Assembly (NCBI RefSeq): GCF_000428985.1
Contig: NZ_AUAZ01000027.1
Coordinates: forward strand, 1 to 52,704
Direction of reading: 5' to 3'
DNA: 52,704 nucleotides
Origin: Marinobacterium litorale DSM 23545
GTDB taxonomy: Bacteria > Pseudomonadota > Gammaproteobacteria > Pseudomonadales > Balneatricaceae
Shown: one piece after another, positions 43,425 to 52,669 of the stretch
How the letters are laid out: each line of letters opens with the position of its first letter
How positions within the stretch are numbered: the first letter of the stretch is position 1
Notes under the pieces: generated by a model
Seen by the model: the letters and a program-made list of their open reading frames with translations, nothing else
Databases searched by the model: none
What the model was told of the DNA's origin: nothing
Position numbers and translations under genes: made by a program

Positions 43425-44822
43425 TCAACACTCAACGGCGTTAACAGCAATCTCGATATCATTGACCGCAAGACCACCCCGAGAAGTCTCTTTATATTTG
43501 TCCTGCATGTCTCGGCCAGTGTCGCGCATGGTACGGATCACCTTGTCGAGCGAGATGAAATGCTCACCATCACCCCGCAGGGCCATCTGAGCGGCGTTAA
43601 TCGCCTTCATGGCGGCAATGGCATTACGCTCGATGCAGGGCACCTGAACCAGACCCGCAACCGGATCACAGGTCAGCCCCAGGTTGTGCTCCAAGGCTAT
43701 CTCTGCGGCGTTTTCCACCTGCGCTGGCGTACCACCAAGTACCTCAGCCAGACCCGCTGCCGCCATTGCACAGGCAGAACCCACCTCACCCTGGCAGCCT
43801 ACTTCGGCCCCTGAGATCGAAGCGTTTTTCTTACACAGCGCACCAATAGCCGCAGCTGCCAACAGGAAGCGCATCACATCGTCGTCGGACGCCTGATCCT
43901 TGAAGCGCATGTAATACATCAATACCGCCGGAACAATGCCTGCCGCACCATTAGTGGGCGCAGTAACCATACGACCACCGGCCGCATTCTCTTCATTCAC
44001 CGCAAGCGCATAGAGGTTCACCCAATCCATGGCACTTAACGTGGAGCTGATCACATTGGCGTTAGAGGCCTGGTTCAGAGACTTATACAGCGAGGGCGCA
44101 CGACGGCGCACATTCAGACCGCCTGGAAGAACCCCCTCGTTTTCCAACCCGTTGGCGATACACTCCTGCATCGCTTTCCAGAGCGAATCGATACCCGCTC
44201 TGATTTCAGACTCCTGGCGCCAGACTTTTTCGTTCTCAAGCATCAACTCACTGATCGAAAAACCTTCACGGAGACAGATTTCGAGCAGCTCACGGGCACT
44301 GTTAAAGTCGTAAGGCAATTTAACCTGAGGCACCAGATGTGCTTCGCTGGTCGCTTCACTTTCATTAAGAACAAACCCCCCGCCAATTGAGTAGTAGGTC
44401 TGTTTCAGGCCGATCTCTTCACTCACCCATGCCGTCAGCGTCATCGCATTGGGGTGGTAAGGCAAGACTTCATCCAGGAACAGCATGTCGCGATCCCAGT
44501 CGAATTCAACGCCCATATCGCCGCGCAGCGGCAGGTAGCCTGACTCCATCACCGCTTTAACAGCGGGCCCGACCGAGCGAGGATCCACTGTTTCGGGCGA
44601 CTCGCCCATCAAGCCCACCAGCGTGGCCAGATCGGTGCCGTGGCCTACGCCCGTGGCACTGAGTGATCCGAACAGTTCAATCGAGATACGGGTAACGGAT
44701 GCAGTAACGCCGGCTTCGTCGAGTTCCTCCAGGAACCTGTTAGCCGCACGCATCGGGCCAACTGTATGTGAACTTGAAGGCCCCACCCCAATCTTGAACA
44801 GATCAAAAACACTAATACCCAT
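43425..44822 (-). CDS. sdaA: L-serine ammonia-lyase (iron-sulphur type)
   Basis: Converts serine to pyruvate and ammonia, here draining serine made from betaine-derived glycine. From the ATG at 44822 it has 465 residues; GAGGTG lies 4 bases upstream. A longer frame to 44897 adds 25 residues with no family similarity. Blocks typical of the single-chain enzyme are [13 protein letters not shown] at the N-terminus, [16 protein letters not shown] and [28 protein letters not shown], with cysteines for a [4Fe-4S] cluster in the C-terminal half. In Pseudomonas the gene beside gbdR is named sdaB; the two symbols are interchangeable here. Confidence 0.93.
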   Translation of the reverse strand: MGISVFDLFKIGVGPSSSHTVGPMRAANRFLEELDEAGVTASVTRISIELFGSLSATGVGHGTDLATLVGLMGESPETVDPRSVGPAVKAVMESGYLPLRGDMGVEFDWDRDMLFLDEVLPYHPNAMTLTAWVSEEIGLKQTYYSIGGGFVLNESEATSEAHLVPQVKLPYDFNSARELLEICLREGFSISELMLENEKVWRQESEIRAGIDSLWKAMQECIANGLENEGVLPGGLNVRRRAPSLYKSLNQASNANVISSTLSAMDWVNLYALAVNEENAAGGRMVTAPTNGAAGIVPAVLMYYMRFKDQASDDDVMRFLLAAAAIGALCKKNASISGAEVGCQGEVGSACAMAAAGLAEVLGGTPAQVENAAEIALEHNLGLTCDPVAGLVQVPCIERNAIAAMKAINAAQMALRGDGEHFISLDKVIRTMRDTGRDMQDKYKETSRGGLAVNDIEIAVNAVEC

Positions 44823-45344
44823 GACACACCTCGACCGAACCGGCCTTTGCTGGAAAAACACTGCAGGGATTATCAGGGTGACCGGGGCAAACCACATGTC
44901 GTACAGCGACGCCTGTAGATGCGAAATCGACTTACATTCTCTGACACCTTTTCTGACTCTTCGATCGAAAAACGCTCCTCATGATCAAAACGCACAAAAA
45001 GCGCGTTAAATTTTTAAAGGTATTAATGACTTTAAACTTCAGAATAGAAAATGACGTCTTTAGCATGAAGTCATTACCAGCTGAGGTGACCTGAATTTAA
45101 AAACATCACCAATCCGGCTTGCTATCCAAAACAATAAAAACGGAAATTGCTATGAGAATATTCATAAAAAACCTACCGCCCATCTCTAATTTTCATCACA
45201 TAAACCAACAAATCTGCACTACCACACCCACGTTAAATTCCTGTTACAGAAAGTAGTCACAAATTTAATCGCTTCGAAACAGGAATGTCATAAAGCGAAA
45301 CTAACATGCGCCCGAAATCAAACACGAAACGGTTTGGACAGGTA
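44823..45344. other. AT-rich gene-free region between sdaA and the DUF2057 gene
   Basis: No gene can be supported in this divergent gap of about 520 bases. It is clearly richer in A and T than the coding sequence on either side and should hold the promoters of sdaA and the DUF2057 gene. No clear operator was found; TGTCGC does not occur in the gap. The frame 44623-45009 is a shadow of sdaA extending into it. Confidence 0.5.
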
Positions 45345-46016
45345 ATGTCGACTAAAAGTTTAGTATTTTTTTTCCTGGCTGTTATGACCCCCGTTATCGG
45401 GCAGGCTCAGGTACAAATTAAACTGGACCCGACCATCAAGGTTCATGTGGTGAATGAAGCGCCGGCAGAGCAGTATCTGTCCGCCCAGCAGGCACGCCTT
45501 GAGCTCCCGAATGGTGAGCATCAGCTGGTTATCGAGAAGGTTGTGCGTCTTCGCGATGCGGCGGACGAATCTTTTCTGGATAGCAGCGACGCGTTGATCC
45601 TGCTGTTTAATGCAAGCGATGAGCAGCTCACCCTGGAAACCCCAGCCGTTGATACCCGGTATGAACTTAAAACGTTCAATCGTAAACCAAAGGCTTACCT
45701 ACTGGATGCCAACGGCAATAAAAAAGACCTTAAAATCGATACGCTTATTAAGGAAGGCTTTCAGCTGGACCGGAATTATATAGCAGAGATCCAAGCGTAT
45801 AACCAAACCGAATCGAAAGCTGCTCTCGAAGAAAACCAATCAGAACCCGCTTATACCTTTAATGAAAGTAATAAGGGGTCATCTGTTAATGGTCAGATAG
45901 TTCAACAAGAAAAAGCTGATCAAAAAATCGTCAGCCAGATGCTGGAATACTGGTATCAAAAAGCTGACGAGCAGACTCAGCAACGTTTTAAATCCTGGAT
46001 AAATCAGACTCATTAA
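45345..46016 (+). CDS. DUF2057 family (YccT/CsgI-like) secreted protein
   Basis: Predicted periplasmic protein. From the ATG at 45345 it has 223 residues: a signal peptide ending near GQAQ (about residue 22), then the DUF2057 domain with PNGEHQLVIEKVVRL and a C-terminal QMLEYWYQKADEQTQQRFKSWI, which strongly matches the YccT family end. The frame may extend to 45306, adding 13 charged residues. E. coli YccT is linked to curli biogenesis as CsgI; no curli genes are in this window. The porin gene follows 37 bases later. Confidence 0.87.
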   Translation: MSTKSLVFFFLAVMTPVIGQAQVQIKLDPTIKVHVVNEAPAEQYLSAQQARLELPNGEHQLVIEKVVRLRDAADESFLDSSDALILLFNASDEQLTLETPAVDTRYELKTFNRKPKAYLLDANGNKKDLKIDTLIKEGFQLDRNYIAEIQAYNQTESKAALEENQSEPAYTFNESNKGSSVNGQIVQQEKADQKIVSQMLEYWYQKADEQTQQRFKSWINQTH

Positions 46017-46053
46017 TCCTGCAATCATTGCGTCCCAATATGGAGTTCGATTC

Positions 46054-46977
46054 ATGAAAAAGCTTACTTTGGCCGTAGCCATCTCCGTTGCCGCCGGTTC
46101 TGCCAGCGCTGCTACCATCTACGAAGGTAAAGGCTTCACCTACAAACTGAACGGCGACCTGCAGGTTCAGCTGCGTCAGGACGTGGGTAACGACCAGAAC
46201 CCGGAAATCGAGTTTGATGACCTGGAACTGAAAAACTACGTGAGCTACGAGCTGTCCGACACTCTGACCGCTTTCGGCCGTGTCGACTTTGGCTTCAAAG
46301 ACGCTGCGGAAGACAAGCAGGACGGAAGCGACCTGGAAGAAGCGTACCTGGGTCTGGCTTTCGGCAACACATCTGTGTCTTTCGGTAAGCAGAACTTCGC
46401 TTCTGACGAGTTCGGTATCGAAGAAGCGTACGAAAACACCCTGGACGAAGACCGCTTCGACGCCATGGGCACCGACGGTGACGACACCATCCGTGTTGAC
46501 GTTGAGCTGAGCAATGTTTACCTGGTCGCTTCTTACGAAATGGAAGCTGAAGGTGAAGCGAGCGAAAACGGCGAATACTTCGACCTGTTCGCATCCACCG
46601 AGATCTCTGGCCTGACTCTGGCTGCAGCCTACCAGGACATGACTCCGTCTGTCGGTGCTGACTCCGAAGAAACCTGGGGTGTGAGCGCGTCCTACGACGC
46701 CGGTGTCGCCACCATCGCCGCTGACTTCAGCACCACCGAAGATATCGCTGACCAGTACAACCTGGCTGCCACCTTCGCTGCTGCCAAGACCACCAAAGTT
46801 GCACTGGGTATGACCAACATCGAGCCGGAAAGCGGTGATGACGTGACCGAGTGGTACGCCAACGTGACTTACAAGTTCCCGACCCAGAAGAACGTCAGCC
46901 TGATCGCTGAAATCGCCGATACCGACGAAGACGACTCTGACATGGGTTACCTGGCCGGTATGCGCATCAAGTTCTAA
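46054..46977 (+). CDS. Acidic outer-membrane porin (general porin family)
   Basis: Outer-membrane beta-barrel channel. The 307 residues begin with a signal peptide (about 1-20, ending SASA) and then alternate short hydrophobic strands with very acidic loops, ending in a C-terminal phenylalanine (GMRIKF), the usual outer-membrane insertion signal. Blocks such as YVSYELSDTLTAFGRVDFGF and GNTSVSFGKQNF are porin-like. The protein is rich in Asp and Glu, as is common for marine bacteria, and its codon use is unusually uniform (GAC/GAA, CTG), suggesting strong expression. Substrate range is unknown. Confidence 0.88.
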   Translation: MKKLTLAVAISVAAGSASAATIYEGKGFTYKLNGDLQVQLRQDVGNDQNPEIEFDDLELKNYVSYELSDTLTAFGRVDFGFKDAAEDKQDGSDLEEAYLGLAFGNTSVSFGKQNFASDEFGIEEAYENTLDEDRFDAMGTDGDDTIRVDVELSNVYLVASYEMEAEGEASENGEYFDLFASTEISGLTLAAAYQDMTPSVGADSEETWGVSASYDAGVATIAADFSTTEDIADQYNLAATFAAAKTTKVALGMTNIEPESGDDVTEWYANVTYKFPTQKNVSLIAEIADTDEDDSDMGYLAGMRIKF

Positions 46978-47029
46978 TGATGCCCAGCCGACTCCCCTTC
47001 CCCCTTCAGGTGGAGTCGGCTGACCTGCT

Positions 47030-47806
47030 CTACTCAGGCCGACAGGATGTCGGCTTTTTTTCGTCTGGACCTACCCCTGTCTGAACCTGCCCCTGCTTGT
47101 TGTCCTGCAACCAGGAACCGATCACCGTCGCCACTGATTCCGGCTGTTCCATGGTGCTCATATGGCCGGACTGTTCAATCACGCTCAGCTGCGCCTGCGG
47201 TGCCAACACCTGCATCGCTTCATGCTGGGAAACCGGGCTCCAGGCATCCTCACGTCCGCAGACCAGTAATGTGGGACATTGGAGCGTTTCGAGTACCGGA
47301 GTGGCATCCGGGCGGCTCAGCAGCGCACGAATCTGCGCTTCGAATATCTCGGGCGTTTTGCGTTCGATCATCTGCAGAATCGACTCGACCAACGGGGCAT
47401 CTTCCAGCCGGTCCGGATGGACCATCCCCTGCAGCCAGGTCCACCCCATGGCACGCATCCCCTGTTCACGGGCCAGCGACAACAACGCCATCCTTTTCTC
47501 TCGCTCGCTGTCACCGGCGTCTCCCGGCGCTCTCGCCGTATAGCCGGTATCCATCAGAACAAGCCTTTGCACCCGCTCCGGCGCGTATCGACAGACTTCC
47601 ATCGCCACGCGTCCTCCCATGGAGTGCCCGATCAGCGTGAATGAGTCAGGCGTGTCTTTCAGAACAGCCCGGGCCATCGCTTCGATAGAATCGGCAGCGC
47701 CATAATCCACAACACGACAGCGCTGCGCCGGGAGCCCCGGAATCACCGGCTCCCAAACCGCCGCATCACACAATAGACCGGGTAAAAGCAAGATATCGGG
47801 ATTCAT
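47030..47806 (-). CDS. Alpha/beta-fold hydrolase
   Basis: Soluble hydrolase of unknown substrate, 258 residues. The catalytic triad is clear: Ser62 in GHSMGG, Asp187 in GREDAWSP and His215 in SGHMSTME. It lacks a signal peptide. The C-terminal tail after about residue 238 (GQVQTGVGPDEKKPTSCRPE) is unlikely to be folded and overlaps the porin terminator. It lies 37 bases downstream of vanR on the same strand, so an esterase role on vanillate-type or feruloyl esters is possible but not shown. Confidence 0.87.
   Translation of the reverse strand: MNPDILLLPGLLCDAAVWEPVIPGLPAQRCRVVDYGAADSIEAMARAVLKDTPDSFTLIGHSMGGRVAMEVCRYAPERVQRLVLMDTGYTARAPGDAGDSEREKRMALLSLAREQGMRAMGWTWLQGMVHPDRLEDAPLVESILQMIERKTPEIFEAQIRALLSRPDATPVLETLQCPTLLVCGREDAWSPVSQHEAMQVLAPQAQLSVIEQSGHMSTMEQPESVATVIGSWLQDNKQGQVQTGVGPDEKKPTSCRPE
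47038..47061 (+). terminator. Porin terminator inside the hydrolase 3' coding end
   Basis: GCCGACA (47038-47044) pairs perfectly with TGTCGGC (47048-47054) around a GGA loop, followed by seven T (47055-47061). A second perfect 10-bp stem lies just before it (AGCCGACTCC, 46986-46995; GGAGTCGGCT, 47012-47021). The T run encodes the lysines near the C-terminus of the convergent hydrolase. Confidence 0.88.
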
Positions 47807-47843
47807 GGATTATCCTGAGTTATCAGATTAAAAAGCATTCGCC

Positions 47844-48569
47844 TTACAGATCCTCGACACCGATCACCCGTAACGACTCGCAGTCATCCGGCATCCCCTT
47901 TTCATTGAAGATCTCGGCATAGCGCAGCGTGGCGTTGGCGTGTTCACGCATGATCGATTCCGCACGGGCGCCCTGGCGGCGGGTGATTGCATCAAAAACC
48001 GCATGATGCTGCATATGGGCGAAGTTAAAACGCCGGTACTCCTGCTTGAGCTGAGTACGGTCGATCGCCAGCGAGCTGACCGACGCGAACGGCATATGCT
48101 CATTGCGCTGCATGGCCGAACTGATCGCCGGGTTGCGACTCGCCTCAATCACAATCGAATGAAAACGGCGGTTAAGATCATGATAGGCCTCCAGATCCTC
48201 TTCGGTGACATAGCCTTTATCAAACAGCTCATCCCCCCACGCCAGACACTCGACCAGGCCCTGACGCTGCGCTTCGGTTAAGCCGTTCTCGGCGGCCTGG
48301 CGCGCGGCCAGCCCCTCTAACGCCCCCCGCACCTCAACAGCCCCGCTGATCTCCTCCCGGGTCACCTGACGCACGCGGTAGCCGCGTCGCTCAAGCTTGA
48401 TCAGCAACCCCTCCTGCTCAAGTGCCCGAAACGCAATCCGTACCGGTGTGCGCGAAACACCCAGCCGCTCAGCGGTCGGTATCTCGGCGATACGCTCCCC
48501 TGCTGCCAGCTCACCGGAGATGATCATCTGCCTTAATGTGCTCAGTACCCGCTGACCCGCTTTGCTCAT
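47844..48569 (-). CDS. vanR: VanR, GntR-family repressor of vanillate demethylase
   Basis: Represses vanAB until vanillate is bound. The 241 residues show an N-terminal GntR winged helix (about 8-70: GERIAEIPTAERLGVSRTPVRIAFRALEQEGLL) and an FCD-type ligand domain with the usual metal-site histidines (YHDLNRRFHSIV, HHAVFDAI). It is divergent from vanA with 302 bases between, where four operator copies lie. The assignment rests on the operator and the vanA neighbour. Confidence 0.9.
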   Translation of the reverse strand: MSKAGQRVLSTLRQMIISGELAAGERIAEIPTAERLGVSRTPVRIAFRALEQEGLLIKLERRGYRVRQVTREEISGAVEVRGALEGLAARQAAENGLTEAQRQGLVECLAWGDELFDKGYVTEEDLEAYHDLNRRFHSIVIEASRNPAISSAMQRNEHMPFASVSSLAIDRTQLKQEYRRFNFAHMQHHAVFDAITRRQGARAESIMREHANATLRYAEIFNEKGMPDDCESLRVIGVEDL

Positions 48570-48871
48570 GACCCGCTCACCGTATTGGATTCAGTTTCCG
48601 GCAGATTGTACCAAATTGGATCCAATTGGAATGATTCAGGACTGTTCAATCTCGGCACAGCACCATCAGACTGAAAAATCGCAAGCCCACCCAATCATTA
48701 AATCTTTGTTCTAAAAAGACTTTATACATAATTGATAGGCAATACCAATCAGACACACATAAGACAGTCAAAAAATACAATGGATCCAGTATGGAGTTTT
48801 AAAGACCATATAGGGCAATATTTATATCAAATTGGATCCATTAATAAGAATTTTAAGCCAAGGAGTCTGAG
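48570..48871. promoter_or_regulatory. vanR-vanA control region with four VanR operators
   Basis: The palindrome ATTGGATCCAAT, which is the known VanR operator of Caulobacter, occurs exactly at 48615-48626, within the perfect 14-bp AATTGGATCCAATT. Near copies are ATTGGATTCAGT (48584-48595), AATGGATCCAGT (48779-48790) and ATTGGATCCATT (48831-48842), with 10, 10 and 11 of 12 bases matching. Two lie near vanR and two near vanA, so both genes are probably repressed. Confidence 0.85.
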
Positions 48872-49927
48872 ATGTTTCCGAAAAACTGCTGGTACGTCGC
48901 CTGCACCCCCGATGAGTTCGCCGAAAAGCCCTTGGGCCGCCAAATCTGCGGCGAGCAGATCGCCTTCTACCGAGACCAGGATGGCAAAGTCGCCGCAGTG
49001 GAAGATTTCTGCCCGCATCGCGGGGCTCCGCTTTCTCTGGGTTACGTTGAAGACGGTCAGCTCGTATGCGGTTACCACGGCCTTAAAATGGGCCGTGATG
49101 GCAAAACCACGTCCATGCCCAAACAGCGTGTTGGTGGCTTCCCCTGCGTGAAAAGCTACCCGGTGGCGGAGCGCTATGGCTTTGTCTGGATATGGACCGG
49201 CGATGCAGAAAAAGCCAACCCGGACGATATCCCCCATCTGGAGTGGGCCGTCAGTGATGAATGGGCCTACGGTGGTGGCCTGTATCACATCAATTGCGAC
49301 TACAAGCTGATGATCGATAACCTCATGGACCTGACCCATGAAACCTACGTGCACTCCACCAGCATCGGCCAGAAAGAGATCGATGAAGCTCCGGTCAGCA
49401 CCAAGGTGGTCGATGGCGAAGTTCGCACCTCGCGCTTTATGGATAACGTCACCGCGCCGCCATTCTGGCAGGGCAACCTGCGCACCAAAGGCTTGCCGGA
49501 TGACCAGCCCGTGGATCGGTGGCAGATCTGCCGTTTCACACCGCCCAGCCATGTACTGATCGATGTGGGTGTCGCCCTCGCCGGTCATGGCGGACGCGAA
49601 GCCCCGGCCGACAAGCGGGTTAACAGTATCGTGGTGGACTTTATTACGCCGGAAACCGAAACCAGCCACTGGTATTTCTGGGGTATGGCCCGAAACTTCA
49701 ATCCGCAAGACGAAGCACTGACCGATGCAATTCGCGAAGGTCAGGGGGGCATCTTTGCCGAGGATCTGGAGATGCTGGAGTGCCAGCAGGCCAATCTGAC
49801 CCGGTTCCCCGAGCGTAAACTGCTCAAGCTGGATATCGACGCCGGCGGCGTCCAGGCACGGCGCATGATCGACAAGCTTCTCAAAGAGGAAGCGGGGGAG
49901 ATCAGCCTGAAAAGCGTCAGCGCCTGA
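48872..49927 (+). CDS. vanA: Vanillate O-demethylase oxygenase subunit VanA
   Basis: Rieske oxygenase that demethylates vanillate to protocatechuate, releasing formaldehyde. The 351 residues have Rieske ligands Cys47/His49 (CPHRG) and Cys66/His69 (CGYHG) and the mononuclear iron ligands in NLMDLTHETYVH (His156, His161). The whole protein resembles Pseudomonas VanA (AVEDFCPHRGAPLSLGYVE, DRWQICRFTPPSHVLI). AAGGAG lies 7 bases before the ATG. Confidence 0.94.
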   Translation: MFPKNCWYVACTPDEFAEKPLGRQICGEQIAFYRDQDGKVAAVEDFCPHRGAPLSLGYVEDGQLVCGYHGLKMGRDGKTTSMPKQRVGGFPCVKSYPVAERYGFVWIWTGDAEKANPDDIPHLEWAVSDEWAYGGGLYHINCDYKLMIDNLMDLTHETYVHSTSIGQKEIDEAPVSTKVVDGEVRTSRFMDNVTAPPFWQGNLRTKGLPDDQPVDRWQICRFTPPSHVLIDVGVALAGHGGREAPADKRVNSIVVDFITPETETSHWYFWGMARNFNPQDEALTDAIREGQGGIFAEDLEMLECQQANLTRFPERKLLKLDIDAGGVQARRMIDKLLKEEAGEISLKSVSA

Positions 49928-50026
49928 TCAACGCCCTGATTGAACAATCGGCACATCCGGGTTGGGTGACACGGATGTGCCGAATAATAACAACACGGCC
50001 CGCTGTGGGGGCCGGGAGACTATGCT

Positions 50027-50980
50027 GTGATCGACGTAAAGATCGTACGCAAAGAGTACGAAACCGAAGATATCTGCCTGTTGGAGCTGGTTCGAACCGA
50101 TGGCGGTGCATTACCGGCCTTCAGTGCCGGAGCCCATATCGACCTGCACCTGCCCGGTGGCCTGATACGCCAATACTCCCTCTGCAACCATCCGGGCGAT
50201 ACCCACGCCTACGAAATTGGCGTGCTGCGCGACCCCGACTCCCGCGGCGGCTCCATCGCCATCCATGATCAGCTCAACGTGGGTGACCAGATCACCATCA
50301 GCGAGCCCCGTAACCTGTTCCCGCTGGAGCATAGCGCCCAGAACCACCTGCTGATCGCGGGCGGTATCGGCATTACCCCGATACTGTGCATGGCCGAGCG
50401 GCTCAGCCATCAGAGCGCTGCTTTTCAGATGCATTACTGCGCGCGCACGCCCGAGCAAACCGCCTTTCGCAACCGCATTAGCGCCAGTGAATTCAGTGAC
50501 CGGGTCCAGTTCCATTACAGCCGTACCGAACCTGCATCACGTATGGACACAGCCGCCTTACTGGCTGAACAGCCCGCTGGGACGCACCTGTATGTCTGTG
50601 GACCCAACCCGTTCATGGACCACGTGCTGGAGACCGCCCGAGCTGCAGGCTGGGCCGAGGAGCGCCTGCACCGCGAGTACTTTGCCGCCGACCACAGCGG
50701 CGAAGGCGAAAACAGCAGCTTCGAAATCCAGCTTGCCAGCAGTGGTGATGTAATCGAAATCCCGGCTGACCGCTCCGCGCTAGAGGTGCTGCTGGATCAT
50801 GACATCGATATCCCCTTCGCCTGTGAAGAGGGCGTGTGTGGCAGCTGCGCGACCCGCGTACTGGAGGGGGAACCCGATCATCGCGATGTGTTCATGACCC
50901 CGGACGAGCACGCCTCCAACAATGAGTTCGCACCCTGCTGTTCGCGCGCAAAAAGTAAACGACTGGTATTGGATATCTGA
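50027..50980 (+). CDS. vanB: Vanillate O-demethylase reductase subunit VanB
   Basis: Reductase passing electrons from NADH to VanA. The 317 residues have an FMN/FAD-binding domain with RQYSLCN at 48-54, a nucleotide domain (AGGIGITPIL at 111-120, CGPNPFM at 191-197) and a C-terminal [2Fe-2S] domain with Cys266, Cys271, Cys274 and Cys304. The start codon is GTG at 50027, with GGGAG upstream; the ATG five bases earlier is out of frame. It follows vanA by 99 bases. Confidence 0.93.
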   Translation: MIDVKIVRKEYETEDICLLELVRTDGGALPAFSAGAHIDLHLPGGLIRQYSLCNHPGDTHAYEIGVLRDPDSRGGSIAIHDQLNVGDQITISEPRNLFPLEHSAQNHLLIAGGIGITPILCMAERLSHQSAAFQMHYCARTPEQTAFRNRISASEFSDRVQFHYSRTEPASRMDTAALLAEQPAGTHLYVCGPNPFMDHVLETARAAGWAEERLHREYFAADHSGEGENSSFEIQLASSGDVIEIPADRSALEVLLDHDIDIPFACEEGVCGSCATRVLEGEPDHRDVFMTPDEHASNNEFAPCCSRAKSKRLVLDI

Positions 50981-51025
50981 GCAACACCTTCAAACCAACC
51001 CATAACAATAAGACAGGAAAACCCA

Positions 51026-52060
51026 ATGAAGATTAAAAAGCTGACCGGTGTAATCGCCACCTCCGCCGCACTGATGATCGGCGCCCAACCCATAGCCAAT
51101 GCAGCGGAGTACACACTACGCTTTGGTCATATCTGGCCCGCTGTTGCCGGCACCCACAAAAATATCTTCCAGCCCTGGGCTGACCAGGTGGAGAAGGAGT
51201 CGGGAGGCCGCATTGCAGTGGAGCTCTATCCATCCGGCACCCTGTCAAAGCCGCCGGCTCAGTATGAAGCGGTCAAGAACCGCATCATGGATGTAACCGC
51301 CACCGTTCAGGGCTACTCCGCCAACCGCTTCCCACTGACTCAGGTGGTCGAGCTACCGGGCGTTGTCAAAACAGCAGTGCAAGGCTCCTGCGTTATCCAG
51401 GGCCTCTATGATGAAGGCCTGATCGCCTCAGAATATGAAGACACCCACCCGTTGTTTTTCTTCACCCACGGTCAGGGCCACCTGCACTCCACCGACAAAC
51501 TGGTGAAAACCCCGGAAGACCTCTCCGGCATGCGCATTCGCCGCCCCACCACCGTGGTGGGCGATATGCTCTCTCGCCTGGGTGCCCAGCCGGTGGGTAT
51601 GCCTGCACCGGAGACCTACACCTCGGCCCAGCGCGGTGTAATCAACGGCATCATGTTCCCCTGGGAGGGGCAACTCTCCTTCCGCCTGAACGAGCTGACG
51701 CCTTATCATACCGAAGTCGGCGGCCTCTATTCGCTGTCGTTCATCACCACCATGAACAAAGACGTATACGAGCAGATGCCTGAAGACCTCAAGGCCGTTA
51801 TCGACAACGCCTCCGGTCAGACCTGGGCGAAGATTGCCGGTGTTAACTACGACAACTCCGATAAAATCGGCCGCCAGCAGGCGATCGACGCCGGGGATGA
51901 GATCTACGTAGTGGAAAACGGCGCCGAAAACCCGGCCTGGAAACCGGTACTGGATCAGGCCACCGAAGCCTATCTGGATAGCCTGGAAGAGAAAGGCCTG
52001 CCGGGACGTGAAGTGTATGCGCGAGCGCTTGAGCTGAGTGGAAGCTGCCCAACGGAGTGA
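51026..52060 (+). CDS. dctP: TRAP transporter substrate-binding protein, orphan, vanillate-linked
   Basis: Periplasmic binding protein of the DctP family, 344 residues with a signal peptide (cleavage near residue 27, ANA-A) and a ligand-binding Arg172 in SGMRIRRPT. It lies 45 bases after vanB and probably shares its promoter, suggesting that it takes up vanillate or a related aromatic acid. No dctQ or dctM gene follows before the IS element. They may lie beyond the window or have been cut off by the insertion. Confidence 0.88.
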   Translation: MKIKKLTGVIATSAALMIGAQPIANAAEYTLRFGHIWPAVAGTHKNIFQPWADQVEKESGGRIAVELYPSGTLSKPPAQYEAVKNRIMDVTATVQGYSANRFPLTQVVELPGVVKTAVQGSCVIQGLYDEGLIASEYEDTHPLFFFTHGQGHLHSTDKLVKTPEDLSGMRIRRPTTVVGDMLSRLGAQPVGMPAPETYTSAQRGVINGIMFPWEGQLSFRLNELTPYHTEVGGLYSLSFITTMNKDVYEQMPEDLKAVIDNASGQTWAKIAGVNYDNSDKIGRQQAIDAGDEIYVVENGAENPAWKPVLDQATEAYLDSLEEKGLPGREVYARALELSGSCPTE

Positions 52061-52120
52061 TTTTTTGTTGTTCCGCCGGCGGGCGTGGTGCTCGTCGGCC
52101 CTCATTTCGCCGGGTGGCGA

Positions 52121-52152
52121 GTTAAGGGACTTGTGCGGACAAGTCCCTTAAC
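52121..52152. repeat. Perfect 14-bp inverted repeat downstream of dctP
   Basis: GTTAAGGGACTTGT (52121-52134) and ACAAGTCCCTTAAC (52139-52152) pair perfectly around a GCGG loop. It begins 60 bases past the dctP stop. No T run follows, so it is not a classical terminator. It may be a transcript end, an intergenic repeat or part of an attachment-like site. Confidence 0.6.
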
Positions 52153-52218
52153 AATCCCAAACCGCCCCTCAGTTTGATCGGCTACGCCGATTCCCCTGTG
52201 CTTCTCGACCGAAAGAGC

Positions 52219-52270
52219 GGGACAGGAAACTCGCTCCTTCGTCACTCAAACAACCTGTCCCTTATTTTTC
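52219..52270 (+). terminator. Terminator-like stem before the IS element
   Basis: GGGACAGG (52219-52226) and CCTGTCCC (52254-52261) are perfect 8-bp arms 27 bases apart, followed by a T-rich TTATTTTTC. It could end the van operon transcript or be part of a dispersed repeat. It lies just before the IS left end. Confidence 0.4.
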
Positions 52271-52360
52271 TTTAAGTCTGCGATGCTTGTAGTGGTTGTA
52301 GTGGTTCAATGATTCCGGACACCCAGATAGGTGGTAACCTTGCCACCCAAGAGGTGTTCA

Positions 52361-52669
52361 ATGAAAAAACAACGTCGTTCCTTTACGCCCGAGTTCAAGC
52401 TGGAAGCCGCTAGTCTTGTACTGGATCAGGGCTATTCCATCGCTGAGGCCTGCCGGTCACTTGGTATCGGTGATACCGCACTGCGTCGGTGGGTGGATCA
52501 GTTACGTGCCGAACGTGACGGGGAAACGCCCGCAAGCAAAGCTATGACGCCCGAGCAGAAGCGCATCCAGGAACTGGAAGCCAGGGTTAAACGCTTGGAG
52601 CAAGAAAAGGACATATTAAAAAAGGCTTCCGCTCTCTTAATGTCAGACGAGTTCAAACGTATGCGCTGA
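52361..52669 (+). CDS. IS3-family transposase OrfA
   Basis: DNA-binding part of the transposase, 102 residues from the ATG at 52361 (GAGGTG 4 bases upstream). It has an N-terminal HTH typical of IS3 OrfA (SFTPEFKLEAASLVLDQGYSIAEACRSLGIGDTALRRWVDQL) and a C-terminal leucine-zipper-like coiled coil (ELEARVKRLEQEKDILKKASALL). It ends with an in-frame stop unless the ribosome slips back at the A6G. Confidence 0.9.
   Translation: MKKQRRSFTPEFKLEAASLVLDQGYSIAEACRSLGIGDTALRRWVDQLRAERDGETPASKAMTPEQKRIQELEARVKRLEQEKDILKKASALLMSDEFKRMR

Noticed and set aside
44823-44897. N-terminal extension of the serine dehydratase
   Set aside because: The family N-terminus [20 protein letters not shown] begins at 44822, with GAGGTG right before it.
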